46,114 nucleotides of DNA, from the NCBI GenBank assembly GCA_012517355.1, contig JAAYVD010000106.1:1-46114 (forward strand), given 5' to 3'. Positions 10,107-19,203 of the stretch are shown one piece after another (position 1 is the stretch's first letter; every line of letters begins with the position of its first letter). Position numbers and translations under genes: made by a program. The notes beneath the pieces were generated by a model that was not told the origin of the DNA, did no database searches, and saw only the letters and a program-made list of their open reading frames with translations. Origin of the DNA: Candidatus Rifleibacteriota bacterium (GTDB lineage: Bacteria > Muiribacteriota > Ozemobacteria > Ozemobacterales > Ozemobacteraceae).

Positions 10107-11473
10107 CGGCCGCCTACGATCTCGTCATCATCGGTGCCGGGCCCGGGGGGTATCCCCTGGCGCTGCGCCAGGCCAGAAAAGGCTGGAAGGTCGCCCTCGT
10201 CGAGGCCGACCAGGTCGGCGGCACCTGCCTGAACTGGGGATGCATCCCCACCAAGGCCCTGCTGGCCTCCGCCAAGGGATTGCATTTCCTGCGGCACGCC
10301 GACCGGCTTGGCCTGACCGCCGGCACTCCCGGGTTCTCCTGGGACAAAATCCAGGAGCGGAAGGACACGGTGGTCGCCCAGCTCCGCGGCGGCATCGAAA
10401 AACTGCTCACCGGCGCCGGGGTCACCCTGGTGCGCGGCTGGGGAACCCTCCAGCCCGACCGGAAAGTGACCGTGACCGGATCGGAACCCGCCGAACTCGA
10501 AGGGAAGCGGATCTGCCTCGCGGTCGGTTCCATTCCCGGCGTGCCGGCCGTGTTCCCCCAGGACCGTTCCCTCTTCTGGACCAGCAACGAAGCCCTCTAC
10601 ACCCGCGAGATTCCCGATACCCTGCTGGTGGTCGGAGGCGGAGTCATCGGCCTCGAGCTCGGCCAGGTCTTCGCCGAGTTCGGCAGCAAGGTGACGGTGG
10701 TCGAGATGATGCCCCAGATCCTGCCTGGTCTCGACACCGCCACGGCCAAGCGGCTGCTGCCGGTCTTCAAGAAGGCTGGCCTCGAGATCCTGGTCGGGCA
10801 GAAGGTCGAGGGCCTGCAGGCCGACCAGGGCCGCGTCACCTGCCAGATCGGCGGCCAGACCCGGATTTTCCACAAAGCCCTGCTGGCCATCGGCCGCCGG
10901 CCGAACCTTCGCTGTCTCGAAGGATCACCGGTGAAGCTCGAGCAGAAGGGGCCGTTCCTGGCCGTGAACGAACGGTTCGAAACCAGCCAGCCGGGGGTCT
11001 TCGCCATCGGCGACGCCGTTCCCGGCCCGATGCTCGCCCACAAGGCCACCTACGATGCCGAACAGCTGGCCCGCCAATGGGACGGCGAGACCGGAGGGCC
11101 CGACTACCGCTCGGTTCCCTGCTGCGTCTACACCTATCCCGAGATCGCCTGGGTCGGCCTGTCGGAAGAGGAGGCCCGTCGGCAGGAAGTTCCCTACAAG
11201 GCCGGCCGGTTCCTGTTCTCGGCCAACGGCCGCGCTCTGGCGATGGGCGAACCCGACGGGCAGGCCAAGGCCCTGGTCGATCCCGAGGGCCGGCTCGTCG
11301 GCGCGGTGTTGTGGGGCCCCGAGGCCAGCGACCTGATCCAGGAGCCCACCTTGTTGCGCGCCCTGGACGTGGGCGGGCACGCCTTCTCGCAGGTCATCCA
11401 CCCTCACCCGACCCTGTCCGAAGCGTTTCTGGAGGCCTACGAAAACGCCCTCGGCCGCAACCTGCACGGGTAA
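10103..11473 (+). CDS. lpd: Dihydrolipoyl dehydrogenase (E3)
   Basis: 456 residues starting with GTG overlapping the accB stop. FAD-binding motif IIGAGPGGYPLA, redox-active disulfide GGTCLNWGCIPTK, NAD-binding VVGGGVIGLELG, second FAD motif FAIGDA and the C-terminal interface base HPHPTLSE are all present. It reoxidises dihydrolipoamide in 2-oxoacid dehydrogenase or glycine cleavage complexes. No E1 or E2 genes lie nearby, so it may serve complexes encoded elsewhere. Coupling to accB suggests coordination with acetyl-CoA supply (inference). Confidence 0.95.
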
Positions 11474-11482
11474 GCGGAGGCC

Positions 11483-12661
11483 ATGAGCACGGTCGGGTTC
11501 CTCAACCTGCCGCCCTGGCCGGCGGAGCTGCGGCAGGGCCTCCATGACCATGGGCTGCCCGACCTCCTCCGGGCGCCGGTCCTGGGCACCGAGGACGTCG
11601 ACCCGCCCTGGACCTCCTTCCCCGACGAGGAATTCTTCGGAACCGTCGACACCGGCCTGCAGTTTGCCGACGGCCGTCCACCGACCCGCTGGCCGTCCCG
11701 CGTCATCACCGCCGACGCCCCCACCGCCTGCCGCCGGTTCCTGAACCGGCAGCGCGGGACGACCGGCGTCCGGGGCGCCATCGGCGGCACCGCGCCCCTG
11801 CTCGACCTGTTCCATGCCCGGGCCGGATACCCCGCCCCGCGACGGCTGCTCGCCATGACCGACGGCGTGGCCGGCGCCGTCCTCGGCGAAATGGGCCGGT
11901 CCGGCAAGACCCTCGAGGAATCGCTGCAGGAGATCCAGTGGCGCGACCTCGCGCCCGGCAATGCCACCCGCCACCTCCACGGCCTGGTGGCCCGTGACCG
12001 GCTGGTGCTGCTCGGGTCCCTTGTGTTCAACATCACGCTCGACCCCGAGCAGGTCTTCACCGAAGGGTTCGGCCAGGTGAGCCCTCGCGACCTCGCCCTG
12101 GCCGACACCCTCGACGCGACCATCCGCCTGCTGGGCGTGGTGGAAGCCGCCGAAGGGGGGACGGCGGCCTGGGTGCGGCCCGTCCTCCTTCCCTCCCGCT
12201 ACCTGCTGGCCCAGGTCCGGGGCGGGGCCGAGGCGGCCTACCTGCAGCTGGCCGACCAGACCTCGCTGTTCTTCTCTGGCCCGGGAACCACCCCGGCGGT
12301 CGTCCTGCGCGGGATGGTCCGTGACTGGCGCGACCTGCTCGCCGCCGATGGCGGGCCCCTGCGCGCCGAAGATTCCCGGGAAACCACGACCCCCGCCGAA
12401 CCGCCAGCCACCTTCTATCTGCGGTTCGCCCTCACCCGGTTCGACCTGACCGTCTCCCAGGTCCTGAACGTCCTGGCCGAACAGGGGATCGGCATCGGCT
12501 CGTTGTTTCAGCCGCCGTCCGCACCGGGGAACGGCCAGGAGACCGAGCTGGTGGTGTTCACCCGGCCGGTGGCCGAGAAGACCCTGCAGGACGCCCTGCG
12601 GCTGCTGCGGGAGCGGGTCCGGCTGGCCAGCCTGAAGACCTGCCTGCGGTCGGAAGGGTAG
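11483..12661 (+). CDS. Degenerate homoserine dehydrogenase-like protein with ACT domain (probable pseudoenzyme)
   Basis: 392 residues, GGAGG before ATG 11483. The middle and C-terminal parts follow homoserine dehydrogenase closely: GAIGGTAPLL (usually VGGGIPII), SPRDLALADTLDATIRLLGV, VRPVLLPSRYLLAQV, a GPG.TP..V segment and a C-terminal ACT domain (about 316-390, YLRFALTRFDLTVSQVLNVL). The N-terminal nucleotide-binding region is shrunken, with no GxGxxG. The TANK lysine is lost (VITADAP), NGTTN reads TDGVA, and the GYAEADP...DAAHK catalytic segment reads WRDLAPG...ARDRL. It should not be an active dehydrogenase. It lies 14 bp upstream of an aspartokinase gene, so a regulatory or scaffold role in the aspartate pathway is plausible (inference). 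Confidence 0.75.
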   Translation: MSTVGFLNLPPWPAELRQGLHDHGLPDLLRAPVLGTEDVDPPWTSFPDEEFFGTVDTGLQFADGRPPTRWPSRVITADAPTACRRFLNRQRGTTGVRGAIGGTAPLLDLFHARAGYPAPRRLLAMTDGVAGAVLGEMGRSGKTLEESLQEIQWRDLAPGNATRHLHGLVARDRLVLLGSLVFNITLDPEQVFTEGFGQVSPRDLALADTLDATIRLLGVVEAAEGGTAAWVRPVLLPSRYLLAQVRGGAEAAYLQLADQTSLFFSGPGTTPAVVLRGMVRDWRDLLAADGGPLRAEDSRETTTPAEPPATFYLRFALTRFDLTVSQVLNVLAEQGIGIGSLFQPPSAPGNGQETELVVFTRPVAEKTLQDALRLLRERVRLASLKTCLRSEG

Positions 12662-12675
12662 GCGGCGTCCCTCCC

Positions 12676-13992
12676 ATGGCCGGTCCCTCCCTTTTCCAGC
12701 CGGGCGACGTGCTCGTTCAGAAATTCGGTGGTTCCTCGATGGCCACGCCCGAGCGCATCCTCAAGGTGGCCGAGCGGGTCGCGGAACAGGTCCGCGCTGG
12801 CCGCCGCCTGGTGCTCGTCGTCTCGGCGATGGGCGACACCACCGACGAGCTGCTCGGGCTGATGGAGAAGGTGAACCCCGATCCCGCCCCCCGCGAGCTC
12901 GACCAGCTGGCCGCCACCGGCGAGATCGTCAGCGTCTCGATCACCGCGGCCGCGCTGCAGCGCGTCGGCATCCCCGCCCGTTCCTTCATCGCCCCCACCC
13001 TCGGCATCCGGACGGACGACCGGTTCGGCCAGGCCGAGATCAAGGCCTTCGAGCGCCTTCCCGAGCTGGCCGCCTTCGTGCGCACGGGCGGCGTGGCGGT
13101 GGTGGCCGGCTACCAGGGGCTGACCCCCGGCGGCGACCTGACCACCCTGGGCCGCGGCGGCTCCGACATCACGGCGGTGGCCCTGGCCCGCGACCTCGGC
13201 CAGAAGCTCTGCGAGAAATACACCGACGAGGACGGCGTCTACTCGGCCGATCCGCGGCTCATCCCGACGGCGCGCAAGGTCTGGCACCTCGACTACGCCG
13301 AGATGGAGACCCTCGCCCGGCACGGGAACGGCATCCTCCACCCGCGGGCGATCGCCTACGCCCGCGAGGCGGCCATCCGCATCCACGTTCGCTCGAGCTT
13401 CACCCGCGAGGAGGGCAGCGTCGTGGGGCCGGACGGGGACCCCACGCACCGGGTGAAGAGCCTGGCGGTCGACCGCAAACAGGCGGTCGTGGCCATCGAG
13501 GGCATCCGGTGGGGGGTGGAACGGGCGGGGGCCGGCGGTGGGGAACCGCCGCCCTCCGCCGGGATCGCGATCGCGGCCGGCGTCGCCGGTGCGGGGCCCG
13601 CCGGTGCCGACGGTCCGGCCGGGTGGGTGAAGGGCCTTCCCTTCCCCGTCAGCGCGTGGGAATGGCGGAGTTTCGACGGGTTGCGGGGCAGCCTGCGGGT
13701 GGGCTTCCGGCTCGCCGACTCCTTCGAGGCGATTCCCCGCCTCTGGGAACTCGCCGACGGGCTGGCGGCCGAGGAGGCCACCTTCCATGCCAACCTGGCG
13801 GTCATCTCCATCGTGGGCTGCGGCCTGGCCACCCAGCCCGACCTGGCCGACCGGATCCTCGGGCCCCTGCCGGGCACGGGCATCCAGCCGGTGCTGGTCG
13901 ACCGCCAGGGCCTGCGCCTGACGGTGGCGGTGCCGCGGGAGACGGCAACCGAGGCGCTTGGTTTCCTCCACCAGGCGGTCATCGCCCTGTGA
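12676..13992 (+). CDS. lysC: Aspartate kinase
   Basis: 438 residues. The kinase domain (about 10-265) has KFGGSSMATPERI, the catalytic-region GEIVSVSITAAAL, GRGGSDITAVALA and EKYTDEDGVYSADPR. It makes aspartyl phosphate, the first step to lysine, threonine and methionine. The regulatory region contains a Gly/Ala/Pro-rich insert (about 280-310). A recognisable second ACT-like segment (LAVISIVGCGLATQPDLADR) lies near the C-terminus; the first ACT unit is poorly conserved. No strong Shine-Dalgarno is seen, so translation may depend on coupling to the upstream homoserine-dehydrogenase-like gene. lysC is used here as a general symbol. Confidence 0.9.
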   Translation: MAGPSLFQPGDVLVQKFGGSSMATPERILKVAERVAEQVRAGRRLVLVVSAMGDTTDELLGLMEKVNPDPAPRELDQLAATGEIVSVSITAAALQRVGIPARSFIAPTLGIRTDDRFGQAEIKAFERLPELAAFVRTGGVAVVAGYQGLTPGGDLTTLGRGGSDITAVALARDLGQKLCEKYTDEDGVYSADPRLIPTARKVWHLDYAEMETLARHGNGILHPRAIAYAREAAIRIHVRSSFTREEGSVVGPDGDPTHRVKSLAVDRKQAVVAIEGIRWGVERAGAGGGEPPPSAGIAIAAGVAGAGPAGADGPAGWVKGLPFPVSAWEWRSFDGLRGSLRVGFRLADSFEAIPRLWELADGLAAEEATFHANLAVISIVGCGLATQPDLADRILGPLPGTGIQPVLVDRQGLRLTVAVPRETATEALGFLHQAVIAL

Positions 13993-14102
13993 ACCGGGGG
14001 GCGGCCGCGGGCGGTGGGCATTTTCCCTTCTCTGGCCGATAAGAGAGATAAGGCCTTCCGCGGGAAGGTCCATCCAAGTTTGGGGCAGACAGGTCCGAAG
14101 AC

Positions 14103-16154
14103 ATGAGGCAGACAGCTTTTCGCCCCCGGGCGTGGCGTGCGTTCGCCGCGGTCGTCTGCTGTCTGCTGCCCGCCCTCGCCGCCTGGGGGTTCGACGTTCC
14201 CGAGATCGACACCCAGAAGTTTCCCGTCGAGGTCCACGGGGACTACCTCGAATACCGCACCAAGGCCAACCAGGTGGTGACCAAGGGGCGGGCCTTCATT
14301 TCCTACAAGGACCTGCGGCTGTCGGCCGACACCATCCAGGCGAACACCAAGAGCGAGGACATCTTCGCCCACGGGTCGGTCGATTTCTGGAAGGGCTACG
14401 ACCAGACCAGGGGCGACTTCATGGTCTACAACATGAAGACCGGCAAGGGCTGGATGCGCGACGCGACCATCCGGCGCAACCGCAACTTCTTCCAGGCCAA
14501 GGACGTCTACGTCAGTCCCGCCTACAGCCTGGCACACGACATCATGCAGACCACCTGCGACGAAGTCGAGCATCCCCATTACCGCATCCAGGCGAAGAGC
14601 ATCGAGATCATCCCCGGCCACGAGATGACCATGGAAGGGCTGGCGTTGAAGTGGAAGGGGAAGACGCTCTACCGCAAGGGCATCGACCGGTCGAGCCTGT
14701 TCGAGAAGGACAAGCGGTTCTTCAATACCCGCCAGGGCATGTCGGCGATCGACGGCGTGTATTTCAAGTTCGGCAGCGACCTCGAGGTGACCCCGCAGGT
14801 GAAGGGCCGGTTCGGCATCGACTGGTTCGAGAAGCGCGGCATGGGCACCAGCTTCAGCGGTACCTACACCAGCCCCGACGGCGGCAACGGCTCGATCAAC
14901 ATCTACAACCTCGACGAGTCGAAGCGGAACCACAAGAACCTGCAGGTCAGCCTGTCGAACAACTACCGGTTTGCCCGCGGCGACACCCTGGCCACCAATC
15001 TGTCCTACACGGGCGACCAGGTCGGCGGCCAGGCCGAGAACAAGGACCTGAACGTCCAGATGAACCTCAACCCCGTGCTGCGGATGATGAACATGAACGT
15101 CACCGCCAGCAAGTTCTTCGACCTCGACGGCGACAGCTACAATCTCGACAACGGCTACCAGATCCTCAACCGCCTGCCCGAGATCAACATGAGCTTCCCG
15201 GCCTACACCTTCCCGGTGGTTCCGCTGAGCATGAACGTCACCGGCATGTTCGGCCGGTACGAGGAAGGGACGCTGGAGACCAAGAAGGACACCGAGAAGA
15301 AGGACCTGCGCTCGAACTTCTCAGTGCCGACGGTCAAAGTCAACCGGCGGTTCGAGTTCACCCCCACCTACAACCTGCAGAAGAGCTGGTACAGCGAAGG
15401 TGTGGAACGGGAGAACGGCACCACCATGGTGCGGGCCAACCACAAGTTCTCGCCGATGACCGACCTGGAATTCAACTACAACCTCTCGACGCAGAAGGGG
15501 AAATCGCCCTTCCGGTTCGACTCGTTCTCGAAGACCGACGTCCTGTCCTTCCGGTTGCGGGTGGCCACCAGCACCTGGACCTTCAACCCGGTCAACTTCA
15601 ACTACAACCGTGCCGCCCAGCGCCTGGAGCAGGTCTACTGGGACTTCTCGAAACGGTCCGACCCCGACGCCTACCGCACCTGGGAGTTCTTCGTCCGGCG
15701 CGACTACGTCCCCGACCCGGTCTCGCTCACCTCCATGAGCATGACCCGCCTGACCCCCGGCAACCTGAACATGCGCTATCGGCTGGCCAGCGCCCTGTGG
15801 TCGTTCGACACCAGCATCACGTATCCCCACGAGTACCGGCGGGTGACCAACACCTCGCTGAACTACCGGACGGTGATCAGGCCGCTCTGGCAGATCGGCA
15901 CCAACGCGAACTTCAACCACCTCACCGGCCAGTTGACGCCGTTCTCGCTGAGCATCATCCGCGATCTCCACTGCTGGGAGGCGAAGGCGGAATACAACCG
16001 CGAACGCAAGGAGTTCTGGATCGAGTTCTATCTGAAGGCCTACCCCGAGGACACCGGGCGCTTCCGGTACGGGGCCGACACCAAGCGTCTCGAGGCCAAG
16101 CTGGCCGCCTACGACCAGATGACCCAGCGATACGATCAGTTCCGGAACCAGTAG
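14103..16154 (+). CDS. lptD: LptD-like LPS-assembly outer-membrane protein
   Basis: 683 residues with a signal peptide (about 1-30, cleavage after LAAWG). The OstA/LptA-like jellyroll domain (about 40-200) shows VHGDYLEYRTKANQVVTKG and LRLSADTIQANTKSEDIFAHG, typical of LPS-transport folds. The cysteine region TTCDEVEHPHYRIQA precedes the barrel. The rest is alternating aromatic/polar beta-strand sequence ending with the LptD hallmark RDLHCWEAKAEYN. It would insert LPS-like glycolipid into the outer leaflet, so the organism is didermic. Shorter than E. coli LptD but in family range. Preceded by a small hairpin (14054-14068, CCTTCC/GGAAGG); no clear promoter was found. Confidence 0.85.
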   Translation: MRQTAFRPRAWRAFAAVVCCLLPALAAWGFDVPEIDTQKFPVEVHGDYLEYRTKANQVVTKGRAFISYKDLRLSADTIQANTKSEDIFAHGSVDFWKGYDQTRGDFMVYNMKTGKGWMRDATIRRNRNFFQAKDVYVSPAYSLAHDIMQTTCDEVEHPHYRIQAKSIEIIPGHEMTMEGLALKWKGKTLYRKGIDRSSLFEKDKRFFNTRQGMSAIDGVYFKFGSDLEVTPQVKGRFGIDWFEKRGMGTSFSGTYTSPDGGNGSINIYNLDESKRNHKNLQVSLSNNYRFARGDTLATNLSYTGDQVGGQAENKDLNVQMNLNPVLRMMNMNVTASKFFDLDGDSYNLDNGYQILNRLPEINMSFPAYTFPVVPLSMNVTGMFGRYEEGTLETKKDTEKKDLRSNFSVPTVKVNRRFEFTPTYNLQKSWYSEGVERENGTTMVRANHKFSPMTDLEFNYNLSTQKGKSPFRFDSFSKTDVLSFRLRVATSTWTFNPVNFNYNRAAQRLEQVYWDFSKRSDPDAYRTWEFFVRRDYVPDPVSLTSMSMTRLTPGNLNMRYRLASALWSFDTSITYPHEYRRVTNTSLNYRTVIRPLWQIGTNANFNHLTGQLTPFSLSIIRDLHCWEAKAEYNRERKEFWIEFYLKAYPEDTGRFRYGADTKRLEAKLAAYDQMTQRYDQFRNQ

Positions 16155-16163
16155 AAACCTCTC

Positions 16164-16192
16164 TTGAATCACCTCCCCCCCGTGTGTATCAT
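16164..16192 (+). promoter_or_regulatory. Promoter of the rpiB-upp-murA gene cluster
   Basis: TTGAAT (16164-16169), a 17-bp spacer and TATCAT (16187-16192). The predicted start near 16199 gives a leader with GGGAGGG before the rpiB ATG at 16222. Confidence 0.75.
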
Positions 16193-16221
16193 GGGGCCAT
16201 TCTCATGCCCGGGAGGGCCGA

Positions 16222-16656
16222 ATGAAGGTGTATGCAGGGTCGGACCACGCCGGTCTGCCGCTGAAGAAGAAGCTGCTCGCGCTGCTTTCCCAGCTCGGAC
16301 ACGACACCCAGGACCTGGGCACCCACCAGGAAACCTCCTGTGACTATCCCGATTTTGCCCATGCCGTGGCCGGCAAGGTCGTCGCCGAGCCGGGCACGGC
16401 CGGCCTGCTGGTCTGCGGGTCGGGCATCGGCATGTCCATCGCCGCCAACCGGCACGCCGGCATCCGGGCCGCCCTCTGCCACGACCCGCTCGAGGCACGG
16501 TTGTGCCGCGAGCACAACGACGCCAACATCCTGGTGCTGGGCGGCCGCCTGATCGGCGAGGAGATGGCCGCCGAGATCCTGCGGGTCTTCTGCGCCACCG
16601 CCTTCAGCGGCGGCCGTCACGCCGGCCGGGTCGCGAAGATCGAACCCCACCGCTGA
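16222..16656 (+). CDS. rpiB: Ribose-5-phosphate isomerase B
   Basis: 144 residues of the RpiB/LacAB family. MKVYAGSDHAGLPLKK is the substrate-binding start, CGSGIGMSIAANR carries the catalytic Cys and anion hole, and HNDANILVLGGR is a family signature. It interconverts ribose 5-phosphate and ribulose 5-phosphate, feeding PRPP and nucleotide synthesis. It leads a cluster with upp, dCMP deaminase and murA, an order reminiscent of Firmicutes genomes. Confidence 0.95.
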   Translation: MKVYAGSDHAGLPLKKKLLALLSQLGHDTQDLGTHQETSCDYPDFAHAVAGKVVAEPGTAGLLVCGSGIGMSIAANRHAGIRAALCHDPLEARLCREHNDANILVLGGRLIGEEMAAEILRVFCATAFSGGRHAGRVAKIEPHR

Positions 16657-16684
16657 TCCGGGCCCGCCCGGGAAAGGAGACCAG

Positions 16685-17314
16685 ATGGCCAGGCTGTTCG
16701 TGGCCGATCACCCGCTGGTGAAACACAAACTCACCTTCCTGCGGTCGAAGTTCACCGATGTCCACATGTTCCGGGAACTGATGCAGGAATTGTCAATGCT
16801 GCTGGCCTACGAAGCCACCCGGGAGATCCCGGTGGAGAAGACCTTCTGCGAAACCCCGCTGATGAAGACCGAGACCCACATGATCTCGGCCCAGCTGATC
16901 GCGCTGGTTCCCATCCTCCGGGCCGGCCTGGGCATGGTCGATGGCCTGCTGAGCTTCATGCCCATGGCCAAGGTCGGCCACATCGGCCTCTACCGCGACC
17001 ATGACACGTTGCAGCCGGTCCAGTACTACTGCAAACTGCCCGCCAATATCGCCGACATGGATGTCTTCGTGCTCGATCCGATGCTGGCGACCGGCGGCTC
17101 GGTGGCCAAGGCCATCGAGATCATCAAGCAGACCGGGGCGAAGCGGATCCGCTTTTTGAGCGTGGTTTCGAGCCCCGAAGGGATCGCCTTCCTGCAGAAG
17201 AGCCATCCCGACGTGTCGATCTACACCTGCGTCGTCGACCAGGGGTTGAACGAACACGGCTACATCCTGCCCGGACTGGGCGATGCGGGAGACCGTCTCT
17301 ATGGCACAAAGTAA
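16685..17314 (+). CDS. upp: Uracil phosphoribosyltransferase
   Basis: 209 residues, normal length. [14 protein letters not shown] and the PRPP-binding loop DPMLATGGS are intact, and the C-terminal uracil-binding segment reads [13 protein letters not shown]. It salvages uracil to UMP using PRPP. GGAAAGGAG precedes the ATG. Its last codons overlap the start of the dCMP deaminase gene. Confidence 0.96.
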   Translation: MARLFVADHPLVKHKLTFLRSKFTDVHMFRELMQELSMLLAYEATREIPVEKTFCETPLMKTETHMISAQLIALVPILRAGLGMVDGLLSFMPMAKVGHIGLYRDHDTLQPVQYYCKLPANIADMDVFVLDPMLATGGSVAKAIEIIKQTGAKRIRFLSVVSSPEGIAFLQKSHPDVSIYTCVVDQGLNEHGYILPGLGDAGDRLYGTK

Positions 17315-17912
17315 GCACCGGAAGGTCGTTTCCCTGCGACCGGTTTCCCCCCCCCGGCCGCGGGCCGAGAAAGCCCGGGACGACGCCCCCCCCGACCTCC
17401 CGCCCGCGGAGGTCGTGACGCCCCCCGTGGCCGACGTCGAGGATGGCGGCCCGGCCACGCGCCGGCCGCGCTGGGACACCTATTTCATCCGGATCGCGCA
17501 ACTGGTGGCGACCCGGTCCACCTGCCTGCGCCGGCAGGTGGGAGCGGTCATCGTCCGCGACAAGCGCATTTTGGCCACCGGCTACAACGGGGCGCCCAAC
17601 GGGGTTCCCCACTGTTTCGAGCAGCCCGGCGGCTGCCTGCGCGAGGCCCGGAACATTCCGTCGGGGCAGCGGCAGGAACTGTGCCGCGGGCTCCACGCCG
17701 AACAGAACGCCATCCTGCAGGCCGCGGCCTTCGGCGTGGTGCTGAAAGGCAGCGAGTTGTACTGCACCCACCAGCCCTGCATCACCTGCGCCAAGATGCT
17801 GATCAACGCGGGCATCACCCGGGTGATCTTCCTCGGCGAGTATCCCGATTCCCTGGCCCTCGACATGCTGCGGGAGGGCAACATCAACCTCGAAAGGATC
17901 GGCATCGACTGA
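17301..17912 (+). CDS. dCMP deaminase-family (ComEB-like) cytidine deaminase
   Basis: 203 residues from ATG 17301, chosen because GGGAG lies 9 bp before it; an ATG at 17283 is less well placed. It overlaps the upp stop by 14 bp. After a Pro/Arg-rich N-terminal tail of about 50 residues, the deaminase fold shows the zinc/catalytic motif HAEQNAI and PCITCAKM. The adjoining [13 protein letters not shown] is typical of dCMP deaminases. It would make dUMP for thymidylate synthesis. It is not the tRNA deaminase TadA, although both share the fold. Confidence 0.88.
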   Translation: MAQSKHRKVVSLRPVSPPRPRAEKARDDAPPDLPPAEVVTPPVADVEDGGPATRRPRWDTYFIRIAQLVATRSTCLRRQVGAVIVRDKRILATGYNGAPNGVPHCFEQPGGCLREARNIPSGQRQELCRGLHAEQNAILQAAAFGVVLKGSELYCTHQPCITCAKMLINAGITRVIFLGEYPDSLALDMLREGNINLERIGID

Positions 17913-17914
17913 CC

Positions 17915-19201
17915 ATGGCACGGATCGTGATTGAAGGGGGCCGGCCCCTGTCCGGCGAGGTCAGGGTCGGGGGCGCCAAGAATGCCGCCCTGCCCATCAT
18001 GGCGGCCACCCTGCTGTGCGGGGAAACCGTCCACCTGTCCAACGTGCCGCGCCTGAACGACGTGGTGACCATGCAGAAGGTGCTGCGCGCGCTCGGGGCG
18101 ACCTGCGAGTGGGAGGGCCCCGGCCGGCTGAAGGTCAATGCCGACGGCGGCATCCAGGAGGAGGCTCCCTACGAACTGGTCAAGACCATGCGCGCCAGCT
18201 TCTTCGTCATGGGCCCCCTGCTGGCCCGGCTCAAGCGGGCCCGCGTGCCCCTGCCCGGCGGCTGCGCCATCGGGGTGCGACCGGTCAACATCCACCTGAA
18301 GGGGTTCGAAGCGCTGGGGGCGCGCGTCTCCATCGACGGCGGGTTCGCCGTCGCGGTGGCCGACCGGCTGGTGGGCACCCGCATCCATCTCGACTTCCCG
18401 TCGGTTGGGGCGACCGAGAACCTGATGATGGCCGCCTGCCTGGCCGAGGGGTCCACCACCATCGAGAACGCCGCCCAGGAACCGGAGATCGTCGATCTGG
18501 GCGACTTCCTCAACGCCATGGGCGGCCGGGTCCAGGGGGCGGGCGGTCCCACCATCCAGATCGAGGGGGTCGAACGCCTGCGCGGCGTTTCCTACCGCGT
18601 CATTCCCGACCGCATCGACGCGGGCACCTTCCTCGTCCTCGGCGCCCTGACCCGGGGACCGCTGACCGTGTGCGACGCCCACCCCGCCCACCAGGTGGCG
18701 GTCATCGCCAAGTTGCGCGAGATGGGGGCCACCATCGAGGTGACCGACGACCGGATCACCGTCGAGGCCCCCGCCCGCCTGAAAGGGATCGAGGTCAAGA
18801 CCCTGCCGTATCCCGGGTTCCCCACCGACATGCAGGCCCAGCTCACCGTGGCCATGTGCCTGGCCCAGGGCACCTCGCTGGTCACCGAGACGGTCTTCGA
18901 GAACCGCTTCATGCACACCGCCGAGCTGGTACGCATGGGAGCCAACCTCAGCATCCGTGACCGCACCGTGGTGATCAACGGGGTCGACCACCTGACCGGC
19001 TGCCCCGTCTCGGCCTCCGATCTGCGGGCCGGCGCGGCCATGGTGATGGCCGGCCTGGTCGCCGAGGGGAAGACCGAGGTGGGCAACGTCCATCACATCG
19101 ACCGCGGCTACGAAAACCTGGTCGAGCGGCTGACCGGCCTGGGGGCCCGCATCACACGGATCGAAGACCCGGCCCCGGGGCCGGACAACCATCGGAGGTG
19201 A
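17915..19201 (+). CDS. murA: UDP-N-acetylglucosamine 1-carboxyvinyltransferase
   Basis: 428 residues from ATG 17915, two bp after the previous stop; the same frame is open upstream but only within the neighbouring gene. Active-site Lys-Asn in GGAKNAALPI, the fosfomycin-target Cys in LPGGCAIGVRPVN, Asp in GFPTDMQAQ and Arg in DLRAGAAMV are all present. It transfers enolpyruvate to UDP-GlcNAc, the first committed step of peptidoglycan synthesis. The usual RPVD after the Cys loop reads RPVN, a conservative variation. Cys (not Asp) predicts fosfomycin sensitivity at target level. Confidence 0.97.
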   Translation: MARIVIEGGRPLSGEVRVGGAKNAALPIMAATLLCGETVHLSNVPRLNDVVTMQKVLRALGATCEWEGPGRLKVNADGGIQEEAPYELVKTMRASFFVMGPLLARLKRARVPLPGGCAIGVRPVNIHLKGFEALGARVSIDGGFAVAVADRLVGTRIHLDFPSVGATENLMMAACLAEGSTTIENAAQEPEIVDLGDFLNAMGGRVQGAGGPTIQIEGVERLRGVSYRVIPDRIDAGTFLVLGALTRGPLTVCDAHPAHQVAVIAKLREMGATIEVTDDRITVEAPARLKGIEVKTLPYPGFPTDMQAQLTVAMCLAQGTSLVTETVFENRFMHTAELVRMGANLSIRDRTVVINGVDHLTGCPVSASDLRAGAAMVMAGLVAEGKTEVGNVHHIDRGYENLVERLTGLGARITRIEDPAPGPDNHRR

Positions 19202-19203
19202 CC

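Noticed and set aside
17301-17912. The deaminase as TadA (tRNA adenosine deaminase), linked to the odd tRNA-Arg
   Set aside because: [13 protein letters not shown] and the C-terminal [10 protein letters not shown] are dCMP-deaminase features, and its neighbours are pyrimidine salvage genes.
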